DNA of 64,000 bases, taken from NCBI GenBank assembly GCA_014607495.2, contig CP053152.1:5580001-5644000 (forward strand), written 5' to 3'. A program made the position numbers and the translations under genes. This DNA is from Carposina sasakii (lineage: Eukaryota > Arthropoda > Insecta > Lepidoptera > Carposinidae). The notes below the pieces were generated by a model that saw only the letters and a list, made by a program, of their open reading frames with translations, had not been told where the DNA came from and searched no databases. Below, in pieces: positions 35,442 through 47,764 of the stretch (positions are counted from its first letter, which is position 1; the number at the start of each line of letters is the position of its first letter).

Positions 35442-35784
35442 GTTAAAGGAAATAAGTCTACAATCAAAGCTGTTATTAACAGTGTCTGAATATAGATATC
35501 AGCTACGTCTGTCTGCTTAGTTATCTGTCTCTAAGTCCGTTGCTCTGCTAGTCACTTTTCCGTATGCGAGACATAGTTAAGTATCTAACGTGGAACAAAA
35601 AGAAGAGAATAGTGTGATTATGCGCCTTGGTATGTAGACTTATTTCGAGCATGTTGACACTGATCCTTTAGGATCCTATCGTTGTGATCTCGATACATAT
35701 CAATGTAATTTATACATATCACTAGATAAGGTTTTTTTAAATCGTTTATGTATACATCTAGATTAATTTAGGATAACGCACTTA

Positions 35785-35794
35785 AATAAATAAA
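35785..35794 (+). terminator. Hs3st-A: Candidate polyadenylation signals of Hs3st-A
   Basis: Two overlapping AATAAA hexamers (35785 and 35789) lie about 345 bases after the stop codon. Further AATAAA copies occur downstream (about 36262, 37467), so a longer 3' UTR is possible. Confidence 0.45.
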
Positions 35795-35799
35795 AATAT

Positions 35800-37560
35800 G
35801 ATATTTATAGGTGAATTATTCAATATTTACAAATAATAAAAATGTCCATTAATTTATTTATGGTTTAGTTTACCAGGTTTAAATTAAATTAAACGTTTAT
35901 TAATGTATATGTCCCATAACATTGGTCTAAGAAAGGGAACAAGATGTAAAAATTTTAATGAGATGGATACACTTTTACTTTTTCAATAAGAAAAATATGT
36001 TGTATTGTAAATTTTCTTTTTATCGTGAAAATAACCTTAGAAGTCTTTATTAGTGTTGTTATAAAACCGACCCACTGAAATCCTGAGCAATATATTTTTA
36101 TATACATTAAGTATTATGTGCAACCTTTATACAATATTTAGTACTTTATAAGTAGGATATGTACATTTTGTGATGATTTAAATGTAATATTAGTTTAGGG
36201 CGTTTCTAAGCTGCGTATGTTTATCGGAAGTTCCTTGAAGGGCGTTTGCATAATGTATGGAATAAATAAACGCGCCTCCGCACTATATCCACCTTGGTAT
36301 ATCAGATATATTGTTAAATATCTTTATATAGAAACGTCCTGAAATATAGATGATTTTAACTGTAGTGTGTGTTTCAACAAGAATGGATGTCGTAAGTTTT
36401 TCGCTTTCTCTATTTAGATGTTGTGACATTTGATCGTGATGTGTCTCGATGTATTTTACGTTGTTAGTGGATGTTTTTTCTGGATCTTTATAAAAGATTT
36501 TCTCATATTTTTCATGTTGTTTAAAGTGATTGGTATTTTAAAGATTTTAGCTAAAATTGTTCGAGTCTTCATTGACCACTAGTAGATTATGAGAAGTTAT
36601 TCTCTTTTTCTGACCGCAGATTAATGCTTGTTTTATATTGAATAACAATTATTTTATCTAAAAAAAAACTGTATCTATTGACATTGATAAAAAACAAACT
36701 CAAGATTATCTATGCAGTGCGTTATACTATTGTCATTTATTATCTCCATACTACAATAGTAATCATGAATTTAAGATTCGGAACCTAGGTAGGAAGATAC
36801 CATAAGGGTTCTGGCAATTTCAGTTGCAATGTTAACTTTAGATAATGGTTGTTCTTCAATATTTTTTCATATGTACATACTCTATTAACACTAGGAATGT
36901 GTGGTCATGGAAACTTAGAGATGTAGACAAATGTGATTTGGTAACTAAATTACTAAAGTGAATATGAGTTTTGACTAATTAAAACTTATCTGAACAGTAA
37001 TTTAGTAACTGTACACACTGTTTTACTAAAATAATAATTTGTTTTATATATGAAAGAATGTTGGTATGTACTACGCGGGTTTAGAACTATTTTATTTACA
37101 TAAGGCGCCCAAGACTGAAGAGTTAGCTGTAAGTACGCATAGTATAAACTGTCCGTTGGTAATACGCGAGATGTGATCACCGCAGGGTTAGAAGCCTCAT
37201 AAACAAGATCCATGATATATTTTGAATGGTATTCACTGCACATATTATTTAACGGTGCAAAGAACTTTCCTTAAGTTTTCGGTTAACATTTAGGGCTTTT
37301 TTCCAACGGTCACATAGTTTATCTGAAGAATAAAGCATCTTCATATTATGACCATTGCAAAGGTCGGTCTGTTGTTCCCAAATTATTAGATCCTTATTTA
37401 AAATGTTGTATTAAAACAATTGTAGGTTTAATCTAATTCGATCTCTAGTATGTGTAGATTGCCGTAAAAATAAAGCATATATATGCTAACGAAGGGTGCA
37501 ATTGGCCCCAGAGCTATGAAAACATTTGCATATTACTTTGGATTGGATTAACTTACTTTA
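35800..37560. other. AT-rich sequence downstream of Hs3st-A
   Basis: No gene recognised. It could be a long 3' UTR or intergenic. A small near-perfect stem is possible between 36938 and about 37012 (gtaactaaattact against agtaatttagtaac). Confidence 0.4.
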
Positions 37561-37562
37561 TT

Positions 37563-37660
37563 CCTTATCATCATCATCATCTTCCTGCCCTGTTCCCATT
37601 TATTTGGGATCGGCGCAATTTGTTCTTTTCTTCCATTCATTTTATTCCTTTTATGAACAT
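37563..37660 (-). mobile_element. RTE LINE 3'-end fragment
   Basis: ATC run followed by 'ttcctgccctgttcccattt' and 'tttgggatcggcgcaatttg', identical in order to the larger fragment at 45576-46025. Truncated after about 100 bases. Confidence 0.65.
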
Positions 37661-38577
37661 AATAATACCACTTTGCCCAAAATGGTGATCATAAATAAGT
37701 AAATAATCGGTCATAAAAGCCGTCAAAATTTAGAAGCTAGGAAGGAAAGGCATTACATGAAATGTAGGTTTCTTTGAGTAGAAAATTTGCTTCCAACCAA
37801 AAATTTCAAATCAACGAATATTTATATGTTTTTACGATCTCAAAATGTAAGATTAAGCACACAATAAATATAGGGATGCATACAATGTTGTGCCTATATG
37901 TGATCACTCTACAATTTTAATTTTGCAGTCGATTTTCTTAAAACAAACGTGAAATAAGTCACTCTAAAATCAATATCTTACTCGTATATAGATTTTAGAC
38001 TGATATCCATCGTTAAGGCTATGGTGGGGCTAATATACGAGTAATATACAAACTTTTCAACTTTCAACTTAAAAAGAGAGGGGTTATTCTTTATAAAGAA
38101 TTCACGCTATAGAGAGCACTGTGTTGTCATGTAAAAGTTTTTTTTTTAAGAAAATCGGTTGTAAAACGAAGAATATCAAGCATATCAATATTAATAGTAA
38201 ATTAAGGATAAAATTACGATATTTATAGCTTAATATAGTTAAGTTGTAATTTTAAATTATTAAGAATTTTACTTGTTTAGGTAAGTTACTAGTTAATAGT
38301 TAAATTTTAATCACTGTTAAATGTTGTGCACGTTCAGAATCAGTAGAATAACCTTATTAGGGTAATATTTTTTCTAGTTACAATAATTTTAGAAATATTT
38401 AACATTTTTACACTTTCTTTAGCTGCCCGATGCTTATCGACGATACGTGGTGTAATACGTTCGCAACGAGTAAGTTACGCGATACCGATCGTGTAACAAA
38501 ATCTATATCTATGTAAAAGCGTATCAAAAATCTGTGTAAGAGCGTTTCGTTGCTCCCTGGTTTGGCCGTAAGGCCGT

Positions 38578-38749
38578 AAACTGGATGTCTGCGATTAGCG
38601 GAGCGATGGCGGCAGCGGGGCGGGAGCGGTACGATAAACACATAGATTCTTATTGAAGGAACTGGATGGCAGCGGCGTGGGGAGCGGCGTCCGAACAACG
38701 AGCCACGCCCGCTCCTGCCATCGCCCTGCAAATCGCAGACATTCAGTTT
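38578..38749. mobile_element. GC-rich MITE
   Basis: Terminal 19-base inverted repeats AAACTGGATGTCTGCGATT and AATCGCAGACATTCAGTTT (one mismatch) enclose a GC-rich core with 'gcgatggcggcagcgg' facing 'cgctcctgccatcgcc'. An open frame on the minus strand (38408-38731) is explained by the GC-rich core, not by a gene. Confidence 0.7.
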
Positions 38750-38849
38750 TCAGTCTTATACTACGTACTGACTGCAGACCGCATAACGTCGCGTCGGTAC
38801 TGATACCAAGTTTTTTGTGAATTAGTTTTACATTACGACAAAGATATTT

Positions 38850-38915
38850 ATGCAGATTCCAAGGAAATTGTTAGGGTCTTTGTTGACTGCACAGATCTTT
38901 CACAAGACAAAACAG
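38850..38915 (+). CDS. Possible orphan start exon
   Basis: ATG at 38850 opens 22 codons (MQIPRKLLGSLLTAQIFHKT...), then a CAG|GTGCTT splice-donor-like site. It follows a CpG-containing stretch (cataacgtcgcgtcggtact). The donor is weak and no downstream exon was identified, so this may be chance. Confidence 0.15.
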
Positions 38916-39369
38916 GTGCTTAATTATTTTTTTCTATTATTAACTTACTTATAGTTTGACGAATTTCATTCATGTTCATTGTTATCCATGTATTGCTTTC
39001 ATATGCGAATCAACTTGTAAATATCTTCTTAAATTACTTTCAATCTTCAATAAATAATTAAAACAACTGTTGTTCATTCTGTTTTATTTAATTACCCTAA
39101 CTAATGTTAATACTTATAGAAGGTTTAAAAATATCATTGCCTCCATATAATACAGAATCCGGAAATATTTCCTTTTTGGAAACGAGATGTCACTCTTCAC
39201 TGCGTATAGTGCCCTCTCGCTTCCACAATCCTACTTTGAAACCTCAGTCATACAAAAAAACCAACGTGAGCATTCAATGATCATAACATATACGAGTATA
39301 CCTACTTACATGTGATCCAAAAATGGGGTAGCAATAAGTGCAGGAGGTCCTACTGCCACGCTTAGCTAG

Positions 39370-39470
39370 ATCAGTGGCAAGTTGCTAGCTCGTTGCCTGA
39401 TAGAACATACCTGAGTTCCTCAATCGACACTTCTTACGACATACATGGAAAGAGATGTAGCGTATTTTAG
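39370..39470. repeat. Dispersed repeat fragment ('gagttcctcaatc')
   Basis: 'gatcagtggcaagttgctag', 'ctcgttgcctgatagaacat' and 'gagttcctcaatcgacactt' relate it to 29040-29130. Unclassified. Confidence 0.5.
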
Positions 39471-39599
39471 TAAAGACAGGACGGTATATGTATAGAATAG
39501 CAACAAAGAGTAAAGCTAATGCGCAGAGTGCGCGGCAGCCCCAACACGATCCTGACTGTCGTTAGAGAGAAACCCGACTGTCCCATCTGGAGGCTCTGT

Positions 39600-39695
39600 C
39601 ATCATCATATCAATGTTTGCACCTACCGGGATTTGAACCCAGGACCTATGGCGTCGCAGGCATAGATCACTACCTACTAGACCAAGCGGCCGTCA
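39600..39695 (-). mobile_element. tRNA-derived SINE head, truncated
   Basis: The minus strand reads 'ggccgcttggtctagtaggt', 'gtcctgggttcaaatcccgg' and 'taggtgcaaacattgatatg': A-box, B-box and start of the body of the SINE found at 43231. The body is cut off after about 25 bases. Confidence 0.75.
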
Positions 39696-40081
39696 TTCGT
39701 ATCGTCATTCGTCATCCGTATAAATCACATACTAACATTACTCTCATAAGTTTTTTAAATACTAACATAATATGGATGAAAATCTGAAATAAAAGATCCA
39801 TAGTAATAAACATATTTTATTTTATTTTTATTATTTAAAGCACTGTGTATGTGGCATGCACGAAAATTGCATAAACGACGTCAATTCAATGAGATTGGAT
39901 AACTAGACGGTACGTAATTCGACTGTGATTTCATCCCAGTCAGCTTAAATAAGGTACCTATTCCATTACAATTTAGTTAATAAATGACACTCTAGTTTCA
40001 GCTTAGCTTATCATTAAATTGTAGTTCATCTGATAATTACGATTTACTATAGGTCTGCTATCGATTTTTAGGTGTACTATA

Positions 40082-40238
40082 GTACAGTGCACGTATTGAC
40101 AACATAGTCCAAAATACTAACTGGGGTCACCAACCTGCGTTGTGACTATGGGCGAATACCCCCCATGGCAGTCTTGTGACGTGCCCTGGGGGAGGCCTTC
40201 GTCCAGCAGTGGACTGCAATAGGCTGATGATGATGATA
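40082..40238 (+). mobile_element. RTE-tail-type dispersed repeat, copy 4
   Basis: 5'-truncated relative of 21353-21613, from 'tattgacaacatagtccaaa' to 'agtggactgcaataggctga', with a GAT tail. Confidence 0.7.
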
Positions 40239-40437
40239 GTACAGTACTATACAAGTATACTCGTGGTAAAAAAAACTTTTAAATGATTGGAAGCTTTTGC
40301 AAATATTCTAAACTCTATCAGATTATCAAGGAAATCTTCATATAATCTACGCAAGAAGCCTTTAAAATCTGTCGAAACTAAGAATCTGGATAAAACATAA
40401 AACTAATTATGTAAAAAAAAAAATATCTATTCTGTGA

Positions 40438-40570
40438 TGTCTTTTTTTATTTTTGTTCGGGTTAGCTGGAAGAGATCTCTTATAGAGATAAGCTCGCCTT
40501 TGTACAATATTTATTTTAATTGTGTTATTTTTTATTTATGTGTGTGTACAATAAAGAAGGAAAGATAAAG
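40438..40570 (+). mobile_element. LINE 3' UTR fragment
   Basis: 'ttgttcgggttagctggaag', 'aagctcgcctttgtacaata' and a terminal 'gtgtgtacaataaagaagga' match the style of a recurrent lepidopteran non-LTR retrotransposon 3' end with its own AATAAA. No coding part present. Confidence 0.5.
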
Positions 40571-40574
40571 ATTA

Positions 40575-42175
40575 TACATACAGACGAATTGAAAACCTCC
40601 TCCTTTTTTGAAGGTTAAAAAACAAAACCTTACCTATTTCATTATTATACTTCCATTATGCTTCTACCAAATGAAACCAAACAAATTATTTAAAGGTCAT
40701 CGCTAAATTCCTTTTATTTGCCATTAGGATTCCAGACAAGAATAGCAAAAACACAAGATTAAAACAGTTTGGCATCAACCCTAAAAGGGAATTGGAAAAT
40801 TTAAAAATGCATTACATTCGCCCGTAGCCTGAACTGAAACAACAAAAACGATAGCATAGACAAGGGGAGCTGTACTAGGGCCTGATACGAGTATCGCAAT
40901 ATGTAGAAAAATTGGATATTGTATATTGTTGTATAACATAAAGGGTTTCAATCATTGTGTATGCGTGTCAATTAGAACTTAGTCAACCTTTGGCATTGAA
41001 ATCGCTTTTGATTAATTGATTTTTCAAGTCAAAACGGTCTAAAATATACTCATATAAGTTTATATTTTTAAAAGATAGGTACTGTATCGTGTTATTTTCA
41101 CTCGCTCAACCGGTTAGATGGAAAAGTATTATGTATCTAGGTATTTTGTACAATTAAAAAAACTGAAGAATAATAATTAGGCTAGTTAATTAAATAAGTC
41201 TATTGGTAATGACAATCTGAACTATCAATTAATTTTGGGATGTCTCGCCTTGTCCTGTCTAGTCAATGCCGACTTGGCCCACTTGAAACCTAGATTTAAT
41301 TTTAAGCGACGATTATCACACACGATATCTGTTTATAGCAAAAAAAGGAAGACGACATGTGTGGTAATTGGTGAATAAAAGATATCTGGTTTTGAGGTTC
41401 TAAGTTCAGTACCTATGTCAAGATGGACATAACTATGAGTAATTGCTCGTTAGTTCCTATTGAAGTTGGCACTGATATCGTTACTACGAATATAATAAAA
41501 GTAGATGTCTCAGACACGGATCTAAGTGCACGTGCATACTCGTATTTCGATGTCTATGAAGAATAATGAAATTGGTCCATTGTGATGTTTTAATGAGTTA
41601 TTTTGATGACAAGCGATGCCGAATTATATTTTTGTACCTTAGGCTATTTAATAAGATTTCCTAAATTAGAAATTACGTAATGCTTCTAGGAAAATTGGTA
41701 AAGCTAAGAAAGGCGTAGGAAGGTCGAAAAATAAAAATGATTAAATCGGGTCTAAAGCATTTAATGTATTTAATATATGATTATATTGATAATTTTATCA
41801 CAAAATCGATACTGCTATTAAATAATAATTTATCTATTATTTTTCTGCCAGAAGCGTCTTTCCATCAGTTTCCAGAAGAATGTGCTATTGGGCACATCAA
41901 TAAAGTCCACAGACTATTTTCAAGATATAAGTTATCTAGTCAGGTGTATCTCAAATTTCCCCTTCCAACCACAATCGGAGTAGGTAGATAAGTTCAAAAG
42001 TCAAAACCTACCCTTAAATAAGAGATTGCCGAGGTGGCAACATCAATCAGAAGGCTATCTTGGACCGACCCTTGAAAATAGGGGTCGAGGCCTATTGAAT
42101 ACCCCCATAAGAAATACCCATGAAAAGACCGTGGGACCACATAACCTATCTGGCATGTAAATGTAGGTCGGTACG
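40575..42175. other. Non-coding stretch
   Basis: No gene recognised. The ORF at 41737-41991 is AT-rich and shows no family features. Confidence 0.35.
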
Positions 42176-42184
42176 TGCAGTGGG

Positions 42185-42613
42185 TAGTGTTGAGTAGGAC
42201 ACGACTTGAAAAAGAGTTTGTAAGAGTAGCCTCTTTTTTGTCCTGAGCCAGTACAATGTCCCACTTCAAATGAGGCGAGGCGTACCTACTGACTGAACCA
42301 TTTGAAGTTATTATAGTACGAAATATGCGCGCCTCCTGACGCCTCAAATGTCAGACGCGACGTGCTTTTGTCATGGCGCCTCGCCTCGCATGGAAGACAA
42401 TATATTTCTCTCTCGCTCAAAATGTCAGACGCGACGACCGTGATGTGATCACGTGACGTGCTTGTCGTTTGTCTGCCTGCCTCGCTCGACCGTTCAAGCT
42501 CGACCGCGACAAGAAAATTGAAGTAGTACAATTTAAAATTTCGAGGCACTCTTACATTTTGACGTCATGTCCGGGACAAATGAAGTGCCTCTTGTATGTC
42601 CTACTCAACACTA
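42185..42613. mobile_element. hAT-like MITE with exact 8-bp target duplication
   Basis: Inverted ends TAGTGTTGAGTAGGACA and TGTCCTACTCAACACTA, flanked on both sides by the identical octamer gcagtggg (42177-42184 and 42614-42621). 429 bp. The core is CpG-rich with repeats of 'aatgtcagacgcgacg' and a 'gtgatcacgtgacgtg' patch. Open frames on the minus strand here are by-products. Confidence 0.9.
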
Positions 42614-42819
42614 GCAGTGGGCCAAATTAACATATTTCATCGTCAGAGAGGTCCACCGGGAACACGATAAATCAAGAACTAGGATCTAGAGTCGTGAGCA
42701 TAGTTAAAATAAATAAGTAGTTTATCATCTTTGTGCCACGGTGTTTCATAGTATAGCAAAATATAGGTAAATTGTAGTGCAAAGTATTACCGTAACAATA
42801 TTTCCACGGTGCCAGGCCG

Positions 42820-43060
42820 CACTATGGTTTTATTCCGCATGCGGTTAACCTCGTAACCGCAAAACCGCTCGAGACGCACTCACTACGGTTAAAAACGACG
42901 AATATAAGTTCTATGGACAACAAATTTAGGCGCGGTTTTCTTTTTAAATACGCGGTTTTAACAACAGTCGCGGGAAAAAACCGTCAGTGCGACCGCTTCC
43001 TTTGGTTTCCTTTAGTCAGAAAGTCAGGCGGTTAAAAACCGCGGCGGTTTTGCCGTAGTG
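42820..43060. mobile_element. Probable MITE rich in aaccgc/gcggtt words
   Basis: Begins 'cactatggttttattccgca' and ends 'gcggcggttttgccgtagtg', roughly inverted. It is packed with gcggtt and aaccgc in both orientations. No clear target duplication, so the boundaries are tentative. Confidence 0.5.
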
Positions 43061-43230
43061 ACGCTGACTAACAATATTTTGTCATAGAGATATAGGTACT
43101 ACGAATACGTGTGATACCCACTAATCATATTCATTGTTCCGTGCTGTCATTGAATTTGATTTGTGGATATCAAAAGCATCAACATAGCTAACGCATCTCT
43201 AGTGGAATAAGAATCTAACACTTACCTATA

Positions 43231-43475
43231 ATGGCCGATTGGTCTAGTAGGTAGTGACCCTGCCTACGACGCCATAGGTCCTGGGTTCGAATCCCGGTAA
43301 GTGCAAACATTGATATGATGAATATCGATGTTTGTTTCCGAGTCATGGATGTTTCTATACTTATCTATGTATTTATATACCGTTGCTTTTAGTACCCACA
43401 ACACAAGACCTTAGGTATCTTAATGTTGGACTAGGTTAATGTGTTGTGTAGTGTGTGTGTGTGAATTTTCCCAGA
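43231..43475 (+). mobile_element. tRNA-derived SINE (Metulj/HzSINE type)
   Basis: Head 'tggccgattggtctagtagg' (A-box), 'ggtcctgggttcgaatcccg' (B-box), then the body 'gaatatcgatgtttgtttcc', 'gagtcatggatgtttctata' and 'agtacccacaacacaagacc', ending near a gtgtgtgtgtg run. The head resembles a tRNA but is part of a well-known lepidopteran SINE, so no tRNA gene is called. Best-preserved copy of three. Confidence 0.85.
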
Positions 43476-43945
43476 AAAAATTATTACGTGGATTCATTGT
43501 TTCGGTAATATTTTACAGCAGAGCTTCTGTTTATTCACTATGGTTAAGTGTTTAAGTAACTTATGTGCTGCATACGAATAGCTATAAACTACTGTTTATT
43601 TTTACAATGTCATATACATAGGATAGCATTAAATTATATTGCTTCTGAGATACATTTAGAGATTAGTGTGGGAGATGATACAATATAACCCAAGATCATA
43701 AATAGCAGAGATCTGCAAGTATGTTTACCTATATCCTTTTTTATAAAACAAATTTTTCATGAACATAGGCACTTACCAACATAGAAGTAGAAAAATAACA
43801 GGTGGATTTCCTGGACAAATTTGCTACAAAAGTTATCTTAATAAAATTTACTTTAATAATACAACTAAATGGTTAAATAATCTTTGCAACTAACAAATTG
43901 CAAATGAAACTTTTAAATAAACTTCATAGACATTACGAACTACTT

Positions 43946-44080
43946 TGATGACCAATGTTCAAGTAGGTGTGACCCTGCCTGTTGCGCCGAAGGTCCTGGG
44001 TTTGATTCCTGGTAAGTGGTAGGTATTTACCGTAGAGATCTAAGTTGTATGGGACTAGGTTAATGTAGTCAACTTTGTAA
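43946..44080 (+). mobile_element. Degenerate SINE copy
   Basis: Keeps 'gtaggtgtgaccctgcctgt', 'ggtcctgggtttgattcctg' and a 'gggactaggttaatgta' tail block also present in the copy at 43231. The body is mostly deleted. Confidence 0.65.
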
Positions 44081-44699
44081 AATTTTATAAAAAAAAAACA
44101 ATAACAAAAAATGATCCAGTGATGATGGAATTTAATAACTAACACGAATTTTAATAATAAAACAAGACAAGTTTCTATAGGCCAGACTTTATTAGCGTTC
44201 GATTACATTGTGTATGCACTATGGAGTCGCTAGTATCTGCGGTGGCGACATTATGCGGTATCGTCTAGTCCGTGCAATATTCATGGACTTAAGAGGAGGC
44301 AGACCTTATTTAGCATCTTTTTGATGAAATATGCTAAAAACGGGTGCATGTTTGTTTAATGTGAGACTATTACACTATATTCTTAGTACCCTTAACTATG
44401 TCATGTAAAGCCAAAAACATGATTTAATGATTTTCGCTCGATAGTTTTGTTTTTTGAAATCGACATGTTTTTTAGTCATTTTTACTTTTATTTCGGCTAT
44501 TACATGAGGTAGGCATTTAAAATAAATTCGGATATCAAGATAATAATGATAGTAAACTTTTGTAAAGCCAAAATTAAAAAACAATCATAATTGAACACAC
44601 AATTAATAAAAATCTTTTTGAGACTTACGCCCTTTACTTCTGAGCTCAATCAGTTGTTTAGCGTGCAAGCGATATTCTACTCTAATGCTTACTGAAAAG

Positions 44700-44945
44700 C
44701 GTTAAATAGTAACTTCGTGCCCGCTGACGCTCAGTACCGCGCTGTGCGCCGACGACGTAGGGTCTATGTCGCTTTCGCCCACGGCAGTGGCATTTTTTAT
44801 TATCTTGTGGTGTAAGTATTACTCGATTGAGTTCGGACTAATGGGAAATAAAACTAAAAAATATGTTTCCAAAAGGAAGATGGCTCAACGTTGGAGAGAA
44901 TTTTCTAAAAAGGGGAGAGAATCAAAGGTGTAAGTAGCTATAATC
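44700..44945 (+). other. Small basic ORF after a GC-rich patch
   Basis: GC-richer sequence (cgcgctgtgcgccgacgacg) precedes an ATG at 44842 that opens about 30 basic codons (MGNKTKKYVSKRKMAQRWRE...), ending at TAA within a GTGTAAGT-like donor. It could be the first exon of a transposon protein or chance; no partner exon found. Confidence 0.15.
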
Positions 44946-44992
44946 ATAATTAGTAAGTATGTAAAGTTTAGTGCTGAGAATGCATTTTATAA

Positions 44993-45290
44993 TGGACAGC
45001 AGAAAAAACAAAATGTCGAAATTACGGGATAAAATATTTACCCGGGATAAAAAGTATAATGTGTTATTCTGATACGTACCTAAGCTAATATAAGGTCTTT
45101 CCGAAATTAGTGATTTGCCTTTGACACGAAACTAGGAAAGTAAAAAGAAACAACTTTCACTATGGGGCCAACTCCGATATAGTGAAAAATATCAGCTGTT
45201 CCATACATTTCAGGATTTTGCGTGATGAAGTAACAAACATACACACTCACACACATACAAACTTTCACCTTTATAAATTGGTAGAATTCC
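44993..45290 (-). mobile_element. Helitron-like remnant with an inserted MITE piece
   Basis: Minus-strand Helitron blocks 'acaaaatgtcgaaattacgg' (45008) and 'gaagtaacaaacatacacac' / 'caaactttcacctttataaa' (45220-45285) are separated by a fragment of the 'actatggggccaactcc' MITE family (45095-45195). Confidence 0.6.
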
Positions 45291-45575
45291 TTTGAACGAT
45301 GGCGCTAGTTGCTTTGTTTATCTATGTAAAAGTCTACAAAAGAAATTAGTTCCGAAATCACACACACAGCATGAGAAGTATTCTATAAGCGCACTGCTTT
45401 ACACATGAAGCACATACACAAATTTTATATACATTTACGAGTATATGTAGGTACAATATCTTTCACTCACCTAAGGAACTTACTTACTACTACAGGTGAG
45501 GCATAAATATTGGAATAGGTATGTGGATTAGGTATTTTTCAATACTAGTCGGTACCTAATACAACGTGATTAGGT

Positions 45576-46025
45576 CATCATCATCTTCCTGCCCTGTTCC
45601 CATTTATTTGGGGTCGGCACAATATGTACTTTTCTTCCATTCATCCCTATTATCCGTCATCTCATGGCTCACTCCCAGTACACGCATATCCTCCCTCACA
45701 CAGTCCATCCAACATTTCTTTGGTCTACCTCTTCTTTATATCCATCCACACTCATGCACAAAGCTCTCTGTAAAATATGCCTTTCATCCCGTCGCTTTAC
45801 ATCATAGACTCATAATATAGCTTTACATGCCCGTACCAAGACAGACGGTTACTTCGTAACTTGTCTGTGATCGGCGCAACTTTCAAACTTCCTCTTATAT
45901 ACACATTTCTTATTTTATCCATTCTTGTAACTCCACACATCCATCTCAACATTCTCATCTTGCTTACATGGAATTGATTTTTATCCTTCTTCTTTACGGC
46001 CCAGCATTCAGATACAAGACGACAT
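45576..46025 (-). pseudogene. RTE-clade LINE, C-terminal end of the reverse transcriptase
   Basis: On the minus strand the frame reads WAVKKKDKNQFHVSKMRMLR, WMCGVTRMDKIRN, VYIRGSLKVAPITDKLRSNR and LSWYGHV: the thumb/C-terminal region of RTE retrotransposon polymerases. It breaks after ESMM* and continues in shifted frames toward a GAT tail at 45576. 5'-truncated, dead copy. Confidence 0.85.
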
Positions 46026-46173
46026 TAGGTATTAGGTATCGCATAAAATATCATCTTATTATGAGAAATCAACCGTAAGGCATAGACTATAAGTTTCAAT
46101 TTTATTATTTAGCAAAAATACTACAATATCATTAGAATATGAAGATAATTTTCACCGTCTCTATCAAGTTTAT

Positions 46174-46262
46174 AATAGCCCAGCGGTTACATCGGCGGAG
46201 TCGAAAATCAGATATTCCTGGTTCGTATCCGGGTACAGACAAGACTTTTTTTTTCATTTTTT
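46174..46262 (+). mobile_element. Degenerate tRNA-like SINE fragment
   Basis: 'agcccagcggttacatcggc' and B-box-like 'tggttcgtatccggg' followed by a T-rich tail. Too diverged to assign a family. Confidence 0.4.
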
Positions 46263-46923
46263 TTTACAAAATTAAAATCCTTTATTTAAACAAAATATGT
46301 GACACAAACTAAAAACAATTTAACTAAATATTAAAAATTTAACCTAATATAAAAAATGCATTTCGCTATTATCACGATATTTTCTATTTCCACAACTATT
46401 CTTTCTACGTAGGTATTTATTAGATAATGGATCATTCACCGAAAACCGATACTAAATATTCATCGAATAAAGATTCTACGTATTTATCTAATACGTAATG
46501 GATCACAGTAATGGAACGGCCATATTGCATAAATATTAGTATGTATTAGGTCGAACAGGTACGATTTTTACCTAATCCGACCCATCTTTACTTACTACGT
46601 AGCATCTTCGGCAGCAGTTCCTTCTACAATATTTTGTTTATAGAATTCAAACAAATTGTGCCGAACAAAAAGTCCTGGAGTCGCCCGTCAAAGTTTATAC
46701 CGAACTAATACCACCTGTAATGTTTGAAGAAAAGTGAGTGAGAACCTACCTACCTGCTATAATTTTGTTGTTTTTGCTCACTTGTTTTCACTTTTGGCTA
46801 CTAAAACTTTTTTGATATTTTTAAACTCATTTCATATTTTAGCTCTCCGATTGACAGTTTGATGGTAACAGATGAGGTGGAGCATAGAACAGAAGGTATT
46901 TTACTGTATAAGGTAAATAGTAC

Positions 46924-47008
46924 ATATGAGGGGTATAGAAGCAAAAACGCCTCTGTCCATTGGCCGTCCAAATGGACAGAGGCGTTTTTGCTTCTATACC
47001 CCTCATAT
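46924..47008. repeat. Perfect 38-bp inverted repeat, 9-base loop
   Basis: Arms 46924-46961 and 46971-47008 are exact reverse complements; the loop is ggccgtcca. The arms contain 'aagcaaaaacgcctctgtcc' and its complement. It explains the twin open frames on both strands here. A transcript would form a fully paired hairpin. Confidence 0.95.
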
Positions 47009-47764
47009 ATATTTCTTGGGGAGTGTAGAGGATTAGTAAGAAAAATCATTTAATTTAATTGTATAGTATTTAAACGCACATCAAATAAAATGATTTTTTA
47101 TAGTCACAAATAATTGGAATTCGTATCAAAATTACTGACTGCACAGCAAAATCCTCAAATGAGAATATTGCTAATCAAACTGCAATTTATATTTGTGGCA
47201 TACGCATACCGCTATTTATCTTTAAATAAAGTTTTTTTTATTTATGCACAGCTAATATTGCGAATGCACATTATATATACCTGTTAACCCTTTATTTTTA
47301 AAAAACACCTACTATTTATATTTAACATACAGCAATTTACCTAAATGAAACGGCATTTTTTTACATAATAATCTTAATATTAAAATTTGTTAAGTTACTA
47401 CTTGTAATATTTTAACATATTGACTCACCTAAAAGCCTTTTTAAAAGCGATCTACATGAGTAAATTGGTCCCATTTCACATATGTATCGGATACTATTTT
47501 TTGTGATATATAAAATAAATCTTTGATATCTACCATTAATTCGTTTTATTCAAAACTTCCTAATAGGTACTTGTTGCATTGGATGAATTTCATACATAAA
47601 TATAACTATGATGCAGGTAATGTGTTCTATTGTATGAATGATTTTTTAACATATCTATATTACTTATTAATAAATTAATTAATTTAATTTAATTGTATTT
47701 TGCAAACAAAAATAAAATAAACATAACATTGAAATCAATTATAATAACGACTCTATGGGTTTTT

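Noticed and set aside
38408..38731. 107-codon basic ORF on the minus strand
   Set aside because: Half of it is the GC-rich core of a MITE with 19-base inverted ends; Arg/Pro richness follows from base composition.
41994..42549. Several minus-strand ORFs (69-117 codons)
   Set aside because: Most of their length falls in the hAT-like MITE at 42185-42613 or its flank; composition is explained by CpG-rich text, and no motifs are seen.
43231..43305. tRNA gene on the + strand
   Set aside because: It is the head of a SINE whose body follows directly; the cloverleaf is incomplete.
46801..47053. Overlapping 82- and 64-codon ORFs on opposite strands with similar peptides
   Set aside because: The shared peptides are produced by the perfect inverted repeat; they are not two genes.
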